NCBI GenBank assembly: GCA_902798965.1
Contig: CADBYS010000009.1
Span: 1 to 64,000 of the forward strand
Direction: 5' to 3'
Origin: an uncultured Bacteroidales bacterium
GTDB taxonomy: Bacteria > Bacteroidota > Bacteroidia > Bacteroidales > Paludibacteraceae
Length of the DNA: 64,000 bases
The notes under the pieces were generated by a model. The model worked only from the letters and a program-made list of their open reading frames with translations, made no database searches and was not told the DNA's origin. Each line of letters begins with the position of its first letter. The stretch's first letter is position 1. Shown here in pieces: positions 15,388 through 24,238 of this stretch. A program made the position numbers and the translations under genes.

Positions 15388-16014
15388 ATGCAACGACAAC
15401 TACGACAATTTAAGAATATTCCTGTTTCATCGTCTGTGCTGCAAACGGTGCTACCACAACGTACCTCTTTCGCGCATTTCATCAGTAATCTAGTAGATAC
15501 GAAGCAACTGATTCGCATCAAGCGAGGGTTGTATATAGTGCATCCTGACGTGTCGGGAGTGCCGATCAATTCGATGATTATAGCCAATAGTCTCTATGGC
15601 CCTTCGTACGTGTCGTTCGCAACGGCGCTCAATCAGTATGGTCTGATCGACGACTTGGCGCAAGGCACATATTCGGCGACCATCAAGCGTGACAAGCGTT
15701 ATATGACTCCCGTAGGAAGGTTTGAATATGTGTCTCTTCCCGCATCTTACTATGCAGTGGGTATCAAGCAAGTGATAGCGGATGATTACAGCTATCTGAT
15801 AGCCACTCCCGAAAAGGCACTTTGCGATACGATTGTGACTGCGATAGGGGTGAATCTCCGTTCGCAGAAAGATGTGATGACATATCTGGAAGACGACTTG
15901 CGTTTTGATATGGACGCACTAAAGTCAATGGATATCAGCATCCTCCAAGAATGCGCTGCATGCGGCGTCAAGAGCAGTTCCATTCAACAAATCATTAAAT
16001 TTATTCAGTCATGA
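15388..16014 (+). CDS. abiEi: AbiEi-type antitoxin / transcriptional regulator
   Basis: The ATG at 15388 is chosen because the promoter ends just before it; an in-frame ATG at 15292 would lie upstream of that promoter. The 208-residue protein begins with a winged-helix region (Q-R-T-S-F-A-H-F-I-S-N-L-V-D-T-K-Q-L-I-R-I-K-R-G-L-Y), then the AbiEi core S-Y-V-S-F-A-T-A-L-N-Q-Y-G-L-I and A-T-P-E-K-A-L-C-D-T. In type IV systems AbiEi represses its own operon and counteracts the nucleotidyltransferase toxin without binding it directly. The stop overlaps the toxin start by 4 bp. Confidence 0.85.
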   Translation: MQRQLRQFKNIPVSSSVLQTVLPQRTSFAHFISNLVDTKQLIRIKRGLYIVHPDVSGVPINSMIIANSLYGPSYVSFATALNQYGLIDDLAQGTYSATIKRDKRYMTPVGRFEYVSLPASYYAVGIKQVIADDYSYLIATPEKALCDTIVTAIGVNLRSQKDVMTYLEDDLRFDMDALKSMDISILQECAACGVKSSSIQQIIKFIQS

Positions 16015-16835
16015 GCATCTACGATCAGATGTTAGCGGCATATCCGCAACAAACGGCACAGCATCAACATAACGCACGCATCGAAGTGGCGCAACAAATA
16101 GTGTTGGCCGGACTTGCACGAAGTGACTTCTTTAGCAAGGCGGCTTTCTACGGAGGTACATGCTTGCGTATCTTCCACAACCTGCAGCGTTTCTCCGAAG
16201 ATATGGATTTCTCGCTGATGCAAACGGACGAGACCTTCGCTTGGGAGACCTATTTCCCGTATATTGAGCGTGAGTTTGAAGCATTAGGTCGTACGGTAAC
16301 AATTACCAAGAAAGATAAGCGTACGTTCGGAAAGGTCGAGTCAGCGTTCCTCAAGGATAATACGGAAGTGGTGAACTTGCAGTTTCAGACAGAGAAGAGT
16401 CTGAAGATTAAGATAGAGGTGGACACCTATCCCCCATTGGGCTTTGCCACAGAACAACGTCTGCTCTTCCAACCGTATCCGTTCTATACCCGTTGTATCG
16501 TACCTTCGGATCTGTTTGCCGGAAAGATGCACGCATTGCTGTTTCGTCAATGGAAGAGCCGCGTGAAGGGACGTGATTGGTATGATTTTGAGTGGTATAT
16601 CCGCAATAACGTGCCGTTGCATTTTGAGCACTTGCAAGAGCGCGTTCGGCAATGTAATGATATAGAATTAACCAAAGAGCTGTTTGTTGAGATGCTCCGT
16701 GACAAGATTGCCCATACAGCCATCAGCGATGTACGGGCGGACGTGGAGCCATTCCTGATTGGTAATCTCAATAATCCGGATATTTGGTCAAATGACTACT
16801 TCCTGCAAATAGCCGAAATGATACGGTTTGTATAA
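16011..16835 (+). CDS. abiEii: AbiEii/AbiGii-type nucleotidyltransferase toxin
   Basis: A 274-residue protein with the nucleotidyltransferase signature GGT (48-50) followed by C-L-R-I-F-H-N and S-E-D-M-D-F-S (62-68), which carries the metal-binding acidic pair. The later K-I-E-V-D-T motif supplies the third acidic residue, and K-G-R-D-W-Y-D-F (about 183-190) is typical of AbiEii. Members are toxins that modify tRNA or a similar target and cause abortive infection. The gene overlaps abiEi (ATGA) and shares its promoter. All expected motifs are present, so the pair looks functional. Confidence 0.9.
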   Translation: MSIYDQMLAAYPQQTAQHQHNARIEVAQQIVLAGLARSDFFSKAAFYGGTCLRIFHNLQRFSEDMDFSLMQTDETFAWETYFPYIEREFEALGRTVTITKKDKRTFGKVESAFLKDNTEVVNLQFQTEKSLKIKIEVDTYPPLGFATEQRLLFQPYPFYTRCIVPSDLFAGKMHALLFRQWKSRVKGRDWYDFEWYIRNNVPLHFEHLQERVRQCNDIELTKELFVEMLRDKIAHTAISDVRADVEPFLIGNLNNPDIWSNDYFLQIAEMIRFV

Positions 16836-16855
16836 AGATTACATCTTTACTGTAT

Positions 16856-17923
16856 TCACGTAATCGACTTAACTTCCCCACCCACTTCATTATCTTCCGC
16901 TTTAGCGGCTTCTATTTGCTCGGACATAAACGGTTCGTGAAGCACATAGTGCTTGTAGCATGATATGCCGAGTGTGGTGAGCGGCAGCGCGATGATCATT
17001 CCTATTACGCCCATCAGCGCGCCCCAGAAACTTAGGCTGAGCAGAATAGCAGCCGGCCCAAGTCCTGTCACTTTGCCCATAATCTTCGGTGTGAGATACA
17101 TATCCTGGAAGGTCTGCACAACGATGAACACGATAGCCATCATCAGCAAGGTCAGCCATACGGGTTGGCCGGTTTGCGCCGACTGCACGAGGCAGAGCAG
17201 GATACACGGAGGGATGCCGAGCGCCTGCATGTACGGCACAAGATTGAGTACTCCGACGATGAGTCCCATGACGAAGCCCATAGGCATACCGATAATCGAA
17301 AAACCGATAGCGAAGAGGATACCCACACAGAGCGCTACCAGTCCCTGACCGCGGAAATAGGCGTTCATATTCACACTCATCTCGTGCACAAGCGTGGTGA
17401 TCTCCGTGTAGTATTTCTGCGGCACGTACTTACGCCAATTGGCGCGGATACGCGGGAAAGCAAGCATTAGGAAGATAAGGTACATCAACCCGATAAAGAT
17501 GACCAGCAACTCGCTCAGCCAACTCAGTCCGCCAGTGATCCAGCTGCCTAATTTAGGCAGGAAATTCTTGATGCCATCGCGCACTTCGGGATACGAAAGC
17601 ATCGATTCCAGATTGAGTCCGTCAAGCGTGGAGTGAATCTTCTCTTGTTGCTCGGGGGTGAAGTATTTGTCTGCATCAAAATGTGCGAAATACTGCTCCA
17701 CGGCCACGGCTGCCGACTTCACTTCCCTACCCATCGCAGGGATGATAAGATACACCGCCAGCGACAGCAAACCGACAAACAGGATAAGCGTGATAGCCAC
17801 AGACAGACCGCGGAACTTCACACGGCATTTATGCTGAATGAAGTTCACCAGCGGGTCAAGCAGCCACGCTAACAGAAAACTGACAAAGAACGGCAGTAAT
17901 ACGCCGTAAAGACGAGATAACAT
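16856..17923 (-). CDS. AI-2E family transporter (PerM-like membrane protein)
   Basis: The 355-residue protein has the family layout: two N-terminal membrane helices, a soluble region of about 90 residues, then six hydrophobic segments including G-L-I-V-G-V-L-N-L-V-P-Y and the T-P-K-I-M-G-K-V-T-G-L-G-P motif. The family includes exporters of signals or ions, and the substrate cannot be told here. A stop codon lies four codons upstream of the ATG at 17923, so the N-terminus is some 25-30 residues shorter than usual, beginning directly at the first helix. It follows the ABC ATPase by 61 bp on the same strand. Confidence 0.85.
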   Translation of the reverse strand: MLSRLYGVLLPFFVSFLLAWLLDPLVNFIQHKCRVKFRGLSVAITLILFVGLLSLAVYLIIPAMGREVKSAAVAVEQYFAHFDADKYFTPEQQEKIHSTLDGLNLESMLSYPEVRDGIKNFLPKLGSWITGGLSWLSELLVIFIGLMYLIFLMLAFPRIRANWRKYVPQKYYTEITTLVHEMSVNMNAYFRGQGLVALCVGILFAIGFSIIGMPMGFVMGLIVGVLNLVPYMQALGIPPCILLCLVQSAQTGQPVWLTLLMMAIVFIVVQTFQDMYLTPKIMGKVTGLGPAAILLSLSFWGALMGVIGMIIALPLTTLGISCYKHYVLHEPFMSEQIEAAKAEDNEVGGEVKSIT

Positions 17924-17984
17924 GCTGGTTATTTAGTATTTATATTATATCAATTGATTATCATAATGTGAATTACTTACCTTT

Positions 17985-19064
17985 CTAAAGAATAAGCTTT
18001 ATACGGAAACCACGTGTGGTGGGTTCTTCAATCAGTTCTTTCACTCTTGGGCGGAGTGCCTTACGGTCGGCATCAGCAAGGGGCGACAGAGTAAGGTGCT
18101 CAACCATCACATCAAGGGCGGTCACACCCGTCAGTTCGGTATGCGTCAGACGAATCGTAATAGGACGATACGCTTGCATACGTTCAAACAACATCTCCCG
18201 AACCAAGGCATAAATAGTTTCTTCTTCTGTGCGTATATTGTATTTGAGACAGAACTGACGGATACCCGTAGGGATCTGCAAAAAGTCAAAGTCGTCCGAA
18301 TCAATCTCGTAAACGAGTTTCTGAATACGCAGCACAAATGCCTTGGTAGCCGAGTGTACCGGATGGTCGAAGATCTGTTCGGGTGTTCCGTCTTCATATA
18401 TAACGCCTTCGTTCATGAAGAAGATACGCGTACTAACATCGCGTGCAAAACGCATCTCATGGGTGACGATGAGCATGGTTAGTCCGGACTTGGCGAGTTG
18501 GCGAATGACCGAAAGCACTTCGCCCACCATCGTCGGATCAAGCGCCGAAGTGGGTTCGTCAAACAGGATCACTTCCGGATGCATCGCAAGCGCACGGGCG
18601 ATAGCTACACGCTGTTTCTGACCGCCGGAGAGCTCCGAAGGATAGGCATCCGCTTTTTGCACCAAACCGACTTTCTTGAGCAATGCCAGGGCTTCTTCCT
18701 TGGCTTGCACTTCAGGCAGACGGAGCAGTTGTATCGGGGCATCTGTGATATTCTCCAGGACGGTCATGTGGTCGAAGAGGTTGAAACTCTGGAACACCAT
18801 GCCTATCTTTTGCCGCATTTTGTGGAGCGGATAACCCTTGGCTGTAATCCGTTCGCCATCGATACATATCTCACCCGAGGTGGGCGGTTCGAGCATGTTC
18901 AGCGCACGCAGGAGCGTACTCTTGCCCATGCCGGAAGGACCGATAAGGCTGATGACCTCGCCTTGGTGCACCTCAAAATTGATGTCGCGGAGAACTTCTA
19001 AGTCTCCGAAGCGTTTCGTCAAGTGCGAAACAGAAATTATGGGGCGTTGATTATTCATCTTCAT
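17985..19064 (-). CDS. Amino-acid-type ABC transporter ATPase with C-terminal extension
   Basis: Residues 8-250 form a GlnQ/HisP-type ATPase: Walker [10 protein letters not shown] (about 42-50), Q-loop F-Q-S-F-N-L-F, signature L-S-G-G-Q-K-Q-R and Walker [14 protein letters not shown], then T-H-E-M-R-F-A. Standard members stop near 245 residues, but this one has about 110 more (V-Y-E-I-D-S-D-D-F to the end). The extension is not a TOBE domain; its last part (a V-R-E-M-L-F-E-R helix, ending T-T-R-G-F-R-I-K-L) faintly recalls a histidine-kinase-like ATPase fold. The start overlaps or abuts the permease fusion gene, so the two proteins form one transporter. Substrate is probably a polar amino acid or similar. 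Confidence 0.9.
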   Translation of the reverse strand: MKMNNQRPIISVSHLTKRFGDLEVLRDINFEVHQGEVISLIGPSGMGKSTLLRALNMLEPPTSGEICIDGERITAKGYPLHKMRQKIGMVFQSFNLFDHMTVLENITDAPIQLLRLPEVQAKEEALALLKKVGLVQKADAYPSELSGGQKQRVAIARALAMHPEVILFDEPTSALDPTMVGEVLSVIRQLAKSGLTMLIVTHEMRFARDVSTRIFFMNEGVIYEDGTPEQIFDHPVHSATKAFVLRIQKLVYEIDSDDFDFLQIPTGIRQFCLKYNIRTEEETIYALVREMLFERMQAYRPITIRLTHTELTGVTALDVMVEHLTLSPLADADRKALRPRVKELIEEPTTRGFRIKLIL

Positions 19065-20566
19065 TATTCATTCTTGAATATCTTTTCCAGTTCACCTTTG
19101 CGGGTATAGAATAGAATCCGGCCAAAGTAGTACCCGTCGGTGAAAAGCACGTTCTTCTGTCTTTCTTCCGTGACGGCTATCGAGCCGATAGATAAATCTA
19201 CTTTACCTGTCTGAACGGCAGGTATCTGAGAGGCGAATTCCATAAAGAGAAACTCCATCCGATAGTTACGACGGTTCGCCCACTCTGTCAACAGATCAAT
19301 CTCAAACCCCGAAGGCTCGCCATTCTTGATAAAATTATAAGGCGGCATGCCGGGGAATGTACCCACGATGATGGTTTTCCCCGTTCCGCGCTGTTTGGGG
19401 ATGGGATTTTGCGAAATATCCTTGTTCTTCATCCAGCGGTCGTTTAGTTTTTGGTATGTACCGTCTGCACGTATCTCGGCGAGGTAGTTATTCAGATCCT
19501 GTTGCAGTTCCGTGTTCCCCAACTGCATACATACCGCAACAGCCGTAGGAGGCATTCCCGCATCTATCGTATCGATCCATTCCATTAACGTGGGATTCGC
19601 CAGCACCGTGATATTCTCGCCCACAAGAACATCCGTTTTGCCGTTCTGCAGAGAAGCATATAAATCAGTCATACTGGAGAATCGCATGATATCAGCTTGC
19701 GGCGCATAGCGCGTCACCGCTATATCTTGTATGCTGCCTATCACGGTACCAACCGGACGCCCCTCCAACTGAAGGAAGAGAGGAGGAACGGTCTGATCAG
19801 GAACATTCTTATGCGAGTACTCCATAATAGAGGGAACACTACCCAATAGTCCTAACGCCAGCAACGCTACCGCAGCAATGACAGCACGTGTCCGACGTTT
19901 CTCCAATAGGCTGTTGAACAACAATCCGATAAGCCATGCCACAAGAAAATAAATAGCTGCCGTCACGATGAGCGGGAAGAACGCATCGAACGTGCGCGAA
20001 CGAATCAGATCCGACGCACGCGTCATGTCCATAACCGCAATATAACCGACGATACTGGTGCCCTTCAGCAACGAGATTACTTCGCCCAGATACACCGGCA
20101 TAATCTTACGTACTACCTGCGGAAGGATGATACGCATGAACACCTGACGAGGTGTATAGCCCAACGCCAAACCGGCTTCACGCTGCCCTTTGTCTATACT
20201 CTCGATACCGGAACGCAGCATCTCGCCGATATACGCCGAAGTATTCAATCCAAACGTCACAATCGCCACCACGACGCCCGTTGTGCCGAGGGGTGCCATG
20301 AACACATAATACATGAGCATGAGCAGAACCAGCACCGGTGTGCCGCGCATCAGGTCAATATAAATCTTTGCCAGTCGTTGGAGCCATGCATGACGGCTCA
20401 TCCGAGCCCAGCACACCAAGCCTCCGAGCAAGGTACCAAGAATAGCCGAACATAAGGTGATAAGAAGCGTGACCTGCAGGCCTTCCAATATCATCCGATA
20501 CCGCTGTTCAACAAGCAAGTTGTTGGTAAAACTATTGACAATACGGTATAAGTATGAGTAGTTCAT
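19064..20566 (-). CDS. Amino-acid ABC permease fused to a circularly permuted substrate-binding domain
   Basis: Residues 25-225 are a GlnP/HisM permease with the coupling motif [10 protein letters not shown] (129-138). After another hydrophobic helix (228-247) comes a solute-binding region whose lobes are in reversed order. Residues 268-379 match the second half of SBP_bac_3 ([12 protein letters not shown] to [13 protein letters not shown]), and residues 397-490 match the first half ([14 protein letters not shown] to [13 protein letters not shown]). Each half occurs once, so this is a permutation rather than a tandem duplication. The domain would be tethered outside the inner membrane. No free binding protein is encoded nearby. 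Confidence 0.85.
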   Translation of the reverse strand: MNYSYLYRIVNSFTNNLLVEQRYRMILEGLQVTLLITLCSAILGTLLGGLVCWARMSRHAWLQRLAKIYIDLMRGTPVLVLLMLMYYVFMAPLGTTGVVVAIVTFGLNTSAYIGEMLRSGIESIDKGQREAGLALGYTPRQVFMRIILPQVVRKIMPVYLGEVISLLKGTSIVGYIAVMDMTRASDLIRSRTFDAFFPLIVTAAIYFLVAWLIGLLFNSLLEKRRTRAVIAAVALLALGLLGSVPSIMEYSHKNVPDQTVPPLFLQLEGRPVGTVIGSIQDIAVTRYAPQADIMRFSSMTDLYASLQNGKTDVLVGENITVLANPTLMEWIDTIDAGMPPTAVAVCMQLGNTELQQDLNNYLAEIRADGTYQKLNDRWMKNKDISQNPIPKQRGTGKTIIVGTFPGMPPYNFIKNGEPSGFEIDLLTEWANRRNYRMEFLFMEFASQIPAVQTGKVDLSIGSIAVTEERQKNVLFTDGYYFGRILFYTRKGELEKIFKNE

Positions 20567-20616
20567 TTTTATACTTATATATGTTTAATGATGATTGTTT
20601 ATTTTACGAGAGTTTA

Positions 20617-22653
20617 CTACAGATGGTACTCTACGCTGAGTTTTGCCCACGCGCCGGGTTGCAGCACTCCACCGTAGTCATAGTAATGGCGGTTGGTGAT
20701 GTTCGTGCACGACAGGGCAAAGCGCCAATGCGTGAGGTCGTAGTATAGTTTACCATCCAACAGCAGTACCGGTCGGAAGTCGGTCACCGTGCCGTCGGCA
20801 TTGTTGAACTGCCCTACCCGCTCGCGATAACTGAGTGTCCACGACGCACCGAGCCCTGCATATATGCCGTGCTCGACTTGCACAACCACTTTATGCCTTA
20901 GATAGTCGAGATAGCGCGAGTTAGTTGCCTGCAGGTTGATATCCAGGTTCGTGAACGCATAGGTGATCTGCACGTTCCTGAGCCACTTGTTGAGCCGGTA
21001 TTGCGCGCTGCATTCCACGCCGAGCGTGTTCACCCGTTGCTGATTTTGCGCGTGATAGGGTCGCTTGGTATCTTCCGCCACATAGATCCAATCGATGATA
21101 TCCCGTCCCCAACGATGGTACACCTCCGCATTCAGCACCAACGCACCCGCCTTGTCGAATGTCTGCCTGTACGCCGCTCCTAACGATGCCGTCCAGGCTT
21201 TCTCGGGCATCAGATTCGGATTGCCTAATTGGTTGCCGGCATCGTAATAGAGATCGGTGAACGTAGGCAGCCGCAGCGAACGGTTGGCATTAGCGTAGAG
21301 CGACACGCCGCAGTCGAAAGCGTAACCTAAGTCCGCACCTACCGTCCAATGGTGCGCAAACGAGGTATTATACATACCACCCGCCGTGAGCGATGCCGAC
21401 AAGTGCTGCACATGCAGGGTCTGCTGCGCGAAATAGTTGATGTTCACGCGGTTATGGTCGCCGAAGTTCGTAGAGTGGATATTCTCGTTGCGTGCCTCTA
21501 CGCCCAGCGTTGTTTTGCCTATGGCCGAAGCATAATGCGCCCGCAAAGCAGCCGTAGCGTTCTGCGTCAGGTGGCGGTTGGAAACCGTACCCCGATGCCA
21601 CTCATAGCGGTCGTGGTTTGCCCGGTAGGCAGCCATGGCATCCAGCGACCAACGTCCCCAACTATGCGTATAACGCGCAGAACCGAAAGCCGTGCGCGTG
21701 GCATCGAACTGATCCTGCGAACCAAAGCCGTAAAACATTCCCGCCCCGGCATCCTTGTACTGCGCTCCGGCTTGCATCTCCAGTCCGCGCCATGAGGCGT
21801 TGAGATAGACGTTCGCGCCGTTGAAATCGGAGTTTGCGAGTGCTGTAGCCTCTTTGGCGGTGGGTGCAGGCGCGTGGTAACCGCCGTTATGCGCGTAGTC
21901 GGCACTGGCCAGCACATGCCACTCATTGCGTCGCCAACCGCCTGTCAACTCTGCCTTGACAAAGTAGTTCATTCCCAACTGCACAGACGCTTGGTAGGTG
22001 TCCTGTTCCGTGCGCCGCGTAACGATGTTGATTGCCCCGCAGAACGCGTTGCCGCCTGCCAGCGACGCTGCGGCTCCCTCAAGCACCTCGATACGTTCGA
22101 TGGCCGAAAGAGGAATGGGGATGTTCATCGCATAGTGCCCGGTCTGCGCGTCGCTGACGCACACGCCGTTGAGCATGATCATCACTTGGTCGAAGGTGCC
22201 GCCGCGCATGCTCACGTCGGCTTGCGCACCACCGGCTCCGCGTGTGCGGATATCCAGTCCGGGAAGAGTCTGCAGCAGGTCAGCCACGGTCGTTGCAGGC
22301 AAGGCAGCGATAGCTTCCGAGCTGATCTGCGTCACAAGCCTGTACGCTTGCGAATGGATCTCCGTCTGCTGCGAGATGACCTGCACTTCCTGTAAGTGCA
22401 ACTGTGCCACCTCGTCGGGGATAGCAGATGAATCGGCTACAGAAGCCAAGGCGCTCATAACGCCTGCAAACGACATGGCAAGACCTCCAAGAAATGCACG
22501 ACCGGAACATACCAGTTCCCGGTCGCATAATGCGCGACTCAGCCGTCCGATAGTCACCTCGCGGTGCATCGAGACGAAGGCGGCGTACGCCTTGCGCGCG
22601 AAATGCTTGAAGCGGAGCACGCTTGCTCCTACTTGCATTAGTCGTTGTTTCAT
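20617..22653 (-). CDS. TonB-dependent outer-membrane receptor, BtuB-like
   Basis: The 678-residue protein starts with an extended signal region seen in many Bacteroidetes receptors (L-R-F-K-H-F-A-R-K-A-Y-A-A-F), then a hydrophobic segment (about 55-72). The plug lies at about 85-210 with V-S-M-R-G-G-T-F-D-Q-V-M-I-M-L-N-G and A-I-E-R-I-E-V-L-E-G, and a beta-barrel follows, ending in aromatic W-A-K-L-S-V-E-Y-H-L. This is the smaller FepA/BtuB type, not SusC. Ligand could be cobalamin, a siderophore or another small molecule. It follows SusD by 21 bp and precedes the ABC permease by 50 bp, so it is probably in the same operon. Confidence 0.88.
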   Translation of the reverse strand: MKQRLMQVGASVLRFKHFARKAYAAFVSMHREVTIGRLSRALCDRELVCSGRAFLGGLAMSFAGVMSALASVADSSAIPDEVAQLHLQEVQVISQQTEIHSQAYRLVTQISSEAIAALPATTVADLLQTLPGLDIRTRGAGGAQADVSMRGGTFDQVMIMLNGVCVSDAQTGHYAMNIPIPLSAIERIEVLEGAAASLAGGNAFCGAINIVTRRTEQDTYQASVQLGMNYFVKAELTGGWRRNEWHVLASADYAHNGGYHAPAPTAKEATALANSDFNGANVYLNASWRGLEMQAGAQYKDAGAGMFYGFGSQDQFDATRTAFGSARYTHSWGRWSLDAMAAYRANHDRYEWHRGTVSNRHLTQNATAALRAHYASAIGKTTLGVEARNENIHSTNFGDHNRVNINYFAQQTLHVQHLSASLTAGGMYNTSFAHHWTVGADLGYAFDCGVSLYANANRSLRLPTFTDLYYDAGNQLGNPNLMPEKAWTASLGAAYRQTFDKAGALVLNAEVYHRWGRDIIDWIYVAEDTKRPYHAQNQQRVNTLGVECSAQYRLNKWLRNVQITYAFTNLDINLQATNSRYLDYLRHKVVVQVEHGIYAGLGASWTLSYRERVGQFNNADGTVTDFRPVLLLDGKLYYDLTHWRFALSCTNITNRHYYDYGGVLQPGAWAKLSVEYHL

Positions 22654-22674
22654 TGATTTAATTAGTTTGTTTTG

Positions 22675-24237
22675 TTAATATTTGTCATTCTGTTGCCAAT
22701 CCTTATGGATAAGCAGCATATCTTGCGGGATGGGGAAAACGGTGGTGTGCCCTGTCCATTTGCCGAAACGGATCATGTCGTTGCGGTGCCAACCTTCCCA
22801 CATCAGTTCGCGCCAACGCTCGTGGTAGATATCCTCCAAGGTGGGCGAAGCAATCTCACTTGCCCCGACGCGGTCGCGTATCTTACGGATCTCGGCATAG
22901 GCACTTTGCCCTTTGCGCAACTTCGCCTCGGCTTTCATCAGCACTACATCCGCGTAGCGGAAGAGCACTATATCGTTCTTGCCCACATTGCAGTCCTGGA
23001 TACCGTTGGGATCATGCTCGTACTTCTTGAGCCGTGCTCCGGCAGTCTTCTCGTAGGGCGTGTTCGATACGTCCATCGCCACCTTGTCGGGTTCGTACAC
23101 GAGCGGCGTCTTACCATCCTCGCGATAAACCATCTGATCGCCAACAAACACGGTGTCGTAGTAGAAGTACATATCGAATCGCGGGTCTTGTTGCTCGGTA
23201 TTGTAGCCGAACACATCGAGCGTCTCAAGGGTTGCCGACGTGCCGTTCTCGCCACCCATGCCGAGTGCCGATGCGTGGTTGTAATGGAGCGTGCGGTGCT
23301 CGTACTTGTATTGTGCAACGTACTTGCCTACCTCGCGCGGAATGACGTAGATATTCTCCATCGAACGGTCGTTATCGAGCGAGAAGTTCTCTTCCAGGTT
23401 ATCCTCCAGCCAATAATAGCCGGACAGCATATCCGCATAGTCCACTATGGAATCGTACAACGCGGGTTGCTCCACGCCGGTATATACCACATGATTGAGG
23501 TAGAGCTTCATCAGCACGAACGATGCCACAAAGTACGTCATGCGTCCGTAATACTGTCCTAAGGTGTGGTTGGCGTGATCCATAGCCAGCAGCGGCATCG
23601 ACTCTTGTAGTTCCTTCACGGCGAACTCGTACACCTGTTTGCGGGACGAGAGCTGCACGCTGTCGGTAGGTATATCCGTTCGCGTGACAATAGGCACACG
23701 ACCGTAGAGATCGAGCAAGTACCAATAGTACATTGCCCTGACGGCGCGCAGTTCGGCTTTGTATTCCGCCAACAGAGTAGCATCCTTATCTGGTTTGTCG
23801 TACGCCTCGATATGCGCTATGCCGCTGTTGCAGAGCATAACTACCTTAAACAGGTAATCCCACGTATCACGAATAGAGCGGTCGTCGGCCGTCCAGGCAT
23901 GATTGTGCAAGTCCTGCCAATAGCCGCCATCGTACCAGTCACCGCCGCGGGTGGGAATGATCTGTTCGTCCGTGGTGAGCGAGTTGAGGTCGTACACGCC
24001 GCGACCCGTGCCTTGCAAACCCTGCGAATCCGCATTGCCGCCCAGGTACACGTACACCGACAGCACGGCATTGTTCCTGAGCGCGGTCATCGAACTGAAC
24101 GCCTGCTGCTCCGTCAATGCGGATGAGGGCTGCTCTTCGAGGAAGGAGCAGCTGCTTAGACCGCCTGCGAGAAGGCTCAAAGACAAAAGACCGCTCGCGC
24201 TCAAAGACAAAAGATTATTTAGTATTGATGTTTTCAT
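22675..24237 (-). CDS. SusD/RagB family nutrient-binding lipoprotein
   Basis: The ATG at 24237 starts MKTSILNN with a lipoprotein signal ending L-S-S-C-S, giving 520 residues. An upstream in-frame start at 24300 would lie inside the susC gene and spoil the signal peptide. The body is a SusD-type TPR fold, with the C-terminal L-M-K-A-E-A-K-L-R and E-R-W-R-E-L-M-W-E-G-W-H-R-N-D-M-I-R-F-G signature. It sits on the outer face of the outer membrane as the lid of the SusC channel, 1 bp after the susC stop. The signal-peptide DNA contains a small internal repeat (24172-24215) encoding L-S-L-S-A-S-G-L-L-S-L-S. Confidence 0.9.
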   Translation of the reverse strand: MKTSILNNLLSLSASGLLSLSLLAGGLSSCSFLEEQPSSALTEQQAFSSMTALRNNAVLSVYVYLGGNADSQGLQGTGRGVYDLNSLTTDEQIIPTRGGDWYDGGYWQDLHNHAWTADDRSIRDTWDYLFKVVMLCNSGIAHIEAYDKPDKDATLLAEYKAELRAVRAMYYWYLLDLYGRVPIVTRTDIPTDSVQLSSRKQVYEFAVKELQESMPLLAMDHANHTLGQYYGRMTYFVASFVLMKLYLNHVVYTGVEQPALYDSIVDYADMLSGYYWLEDNLEENFSLDNDRSMENIYVIPREVGKYVAQYKYEHRTLHYNHASALGMGGENGTSATLETLDVFGYNTEQQDPRFDMYFYYDTVFVGDQMVYREDGKTPLVYEPDKVAMDVSNTPYEKTAGARLKKYEHDPNGIQDCNVGKNDIVLFRYADVVLMKAEAKLRKGQSAYAEIRKIRDRVGASEIASPTLEDIYHERWRELMWEGWHRNDMIRFGKWTGHTTVFPIPQDMLLIHKDWQQNDKY

Positions 24238-24238
24238 A

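Noticed and set aside
15158..15493. 111-residue frame across the leader before AbiE
   Set aside because: It overlaps abiEi out of frame, starts with GTG in a helix of the structured RNA, and has no family resemblance.
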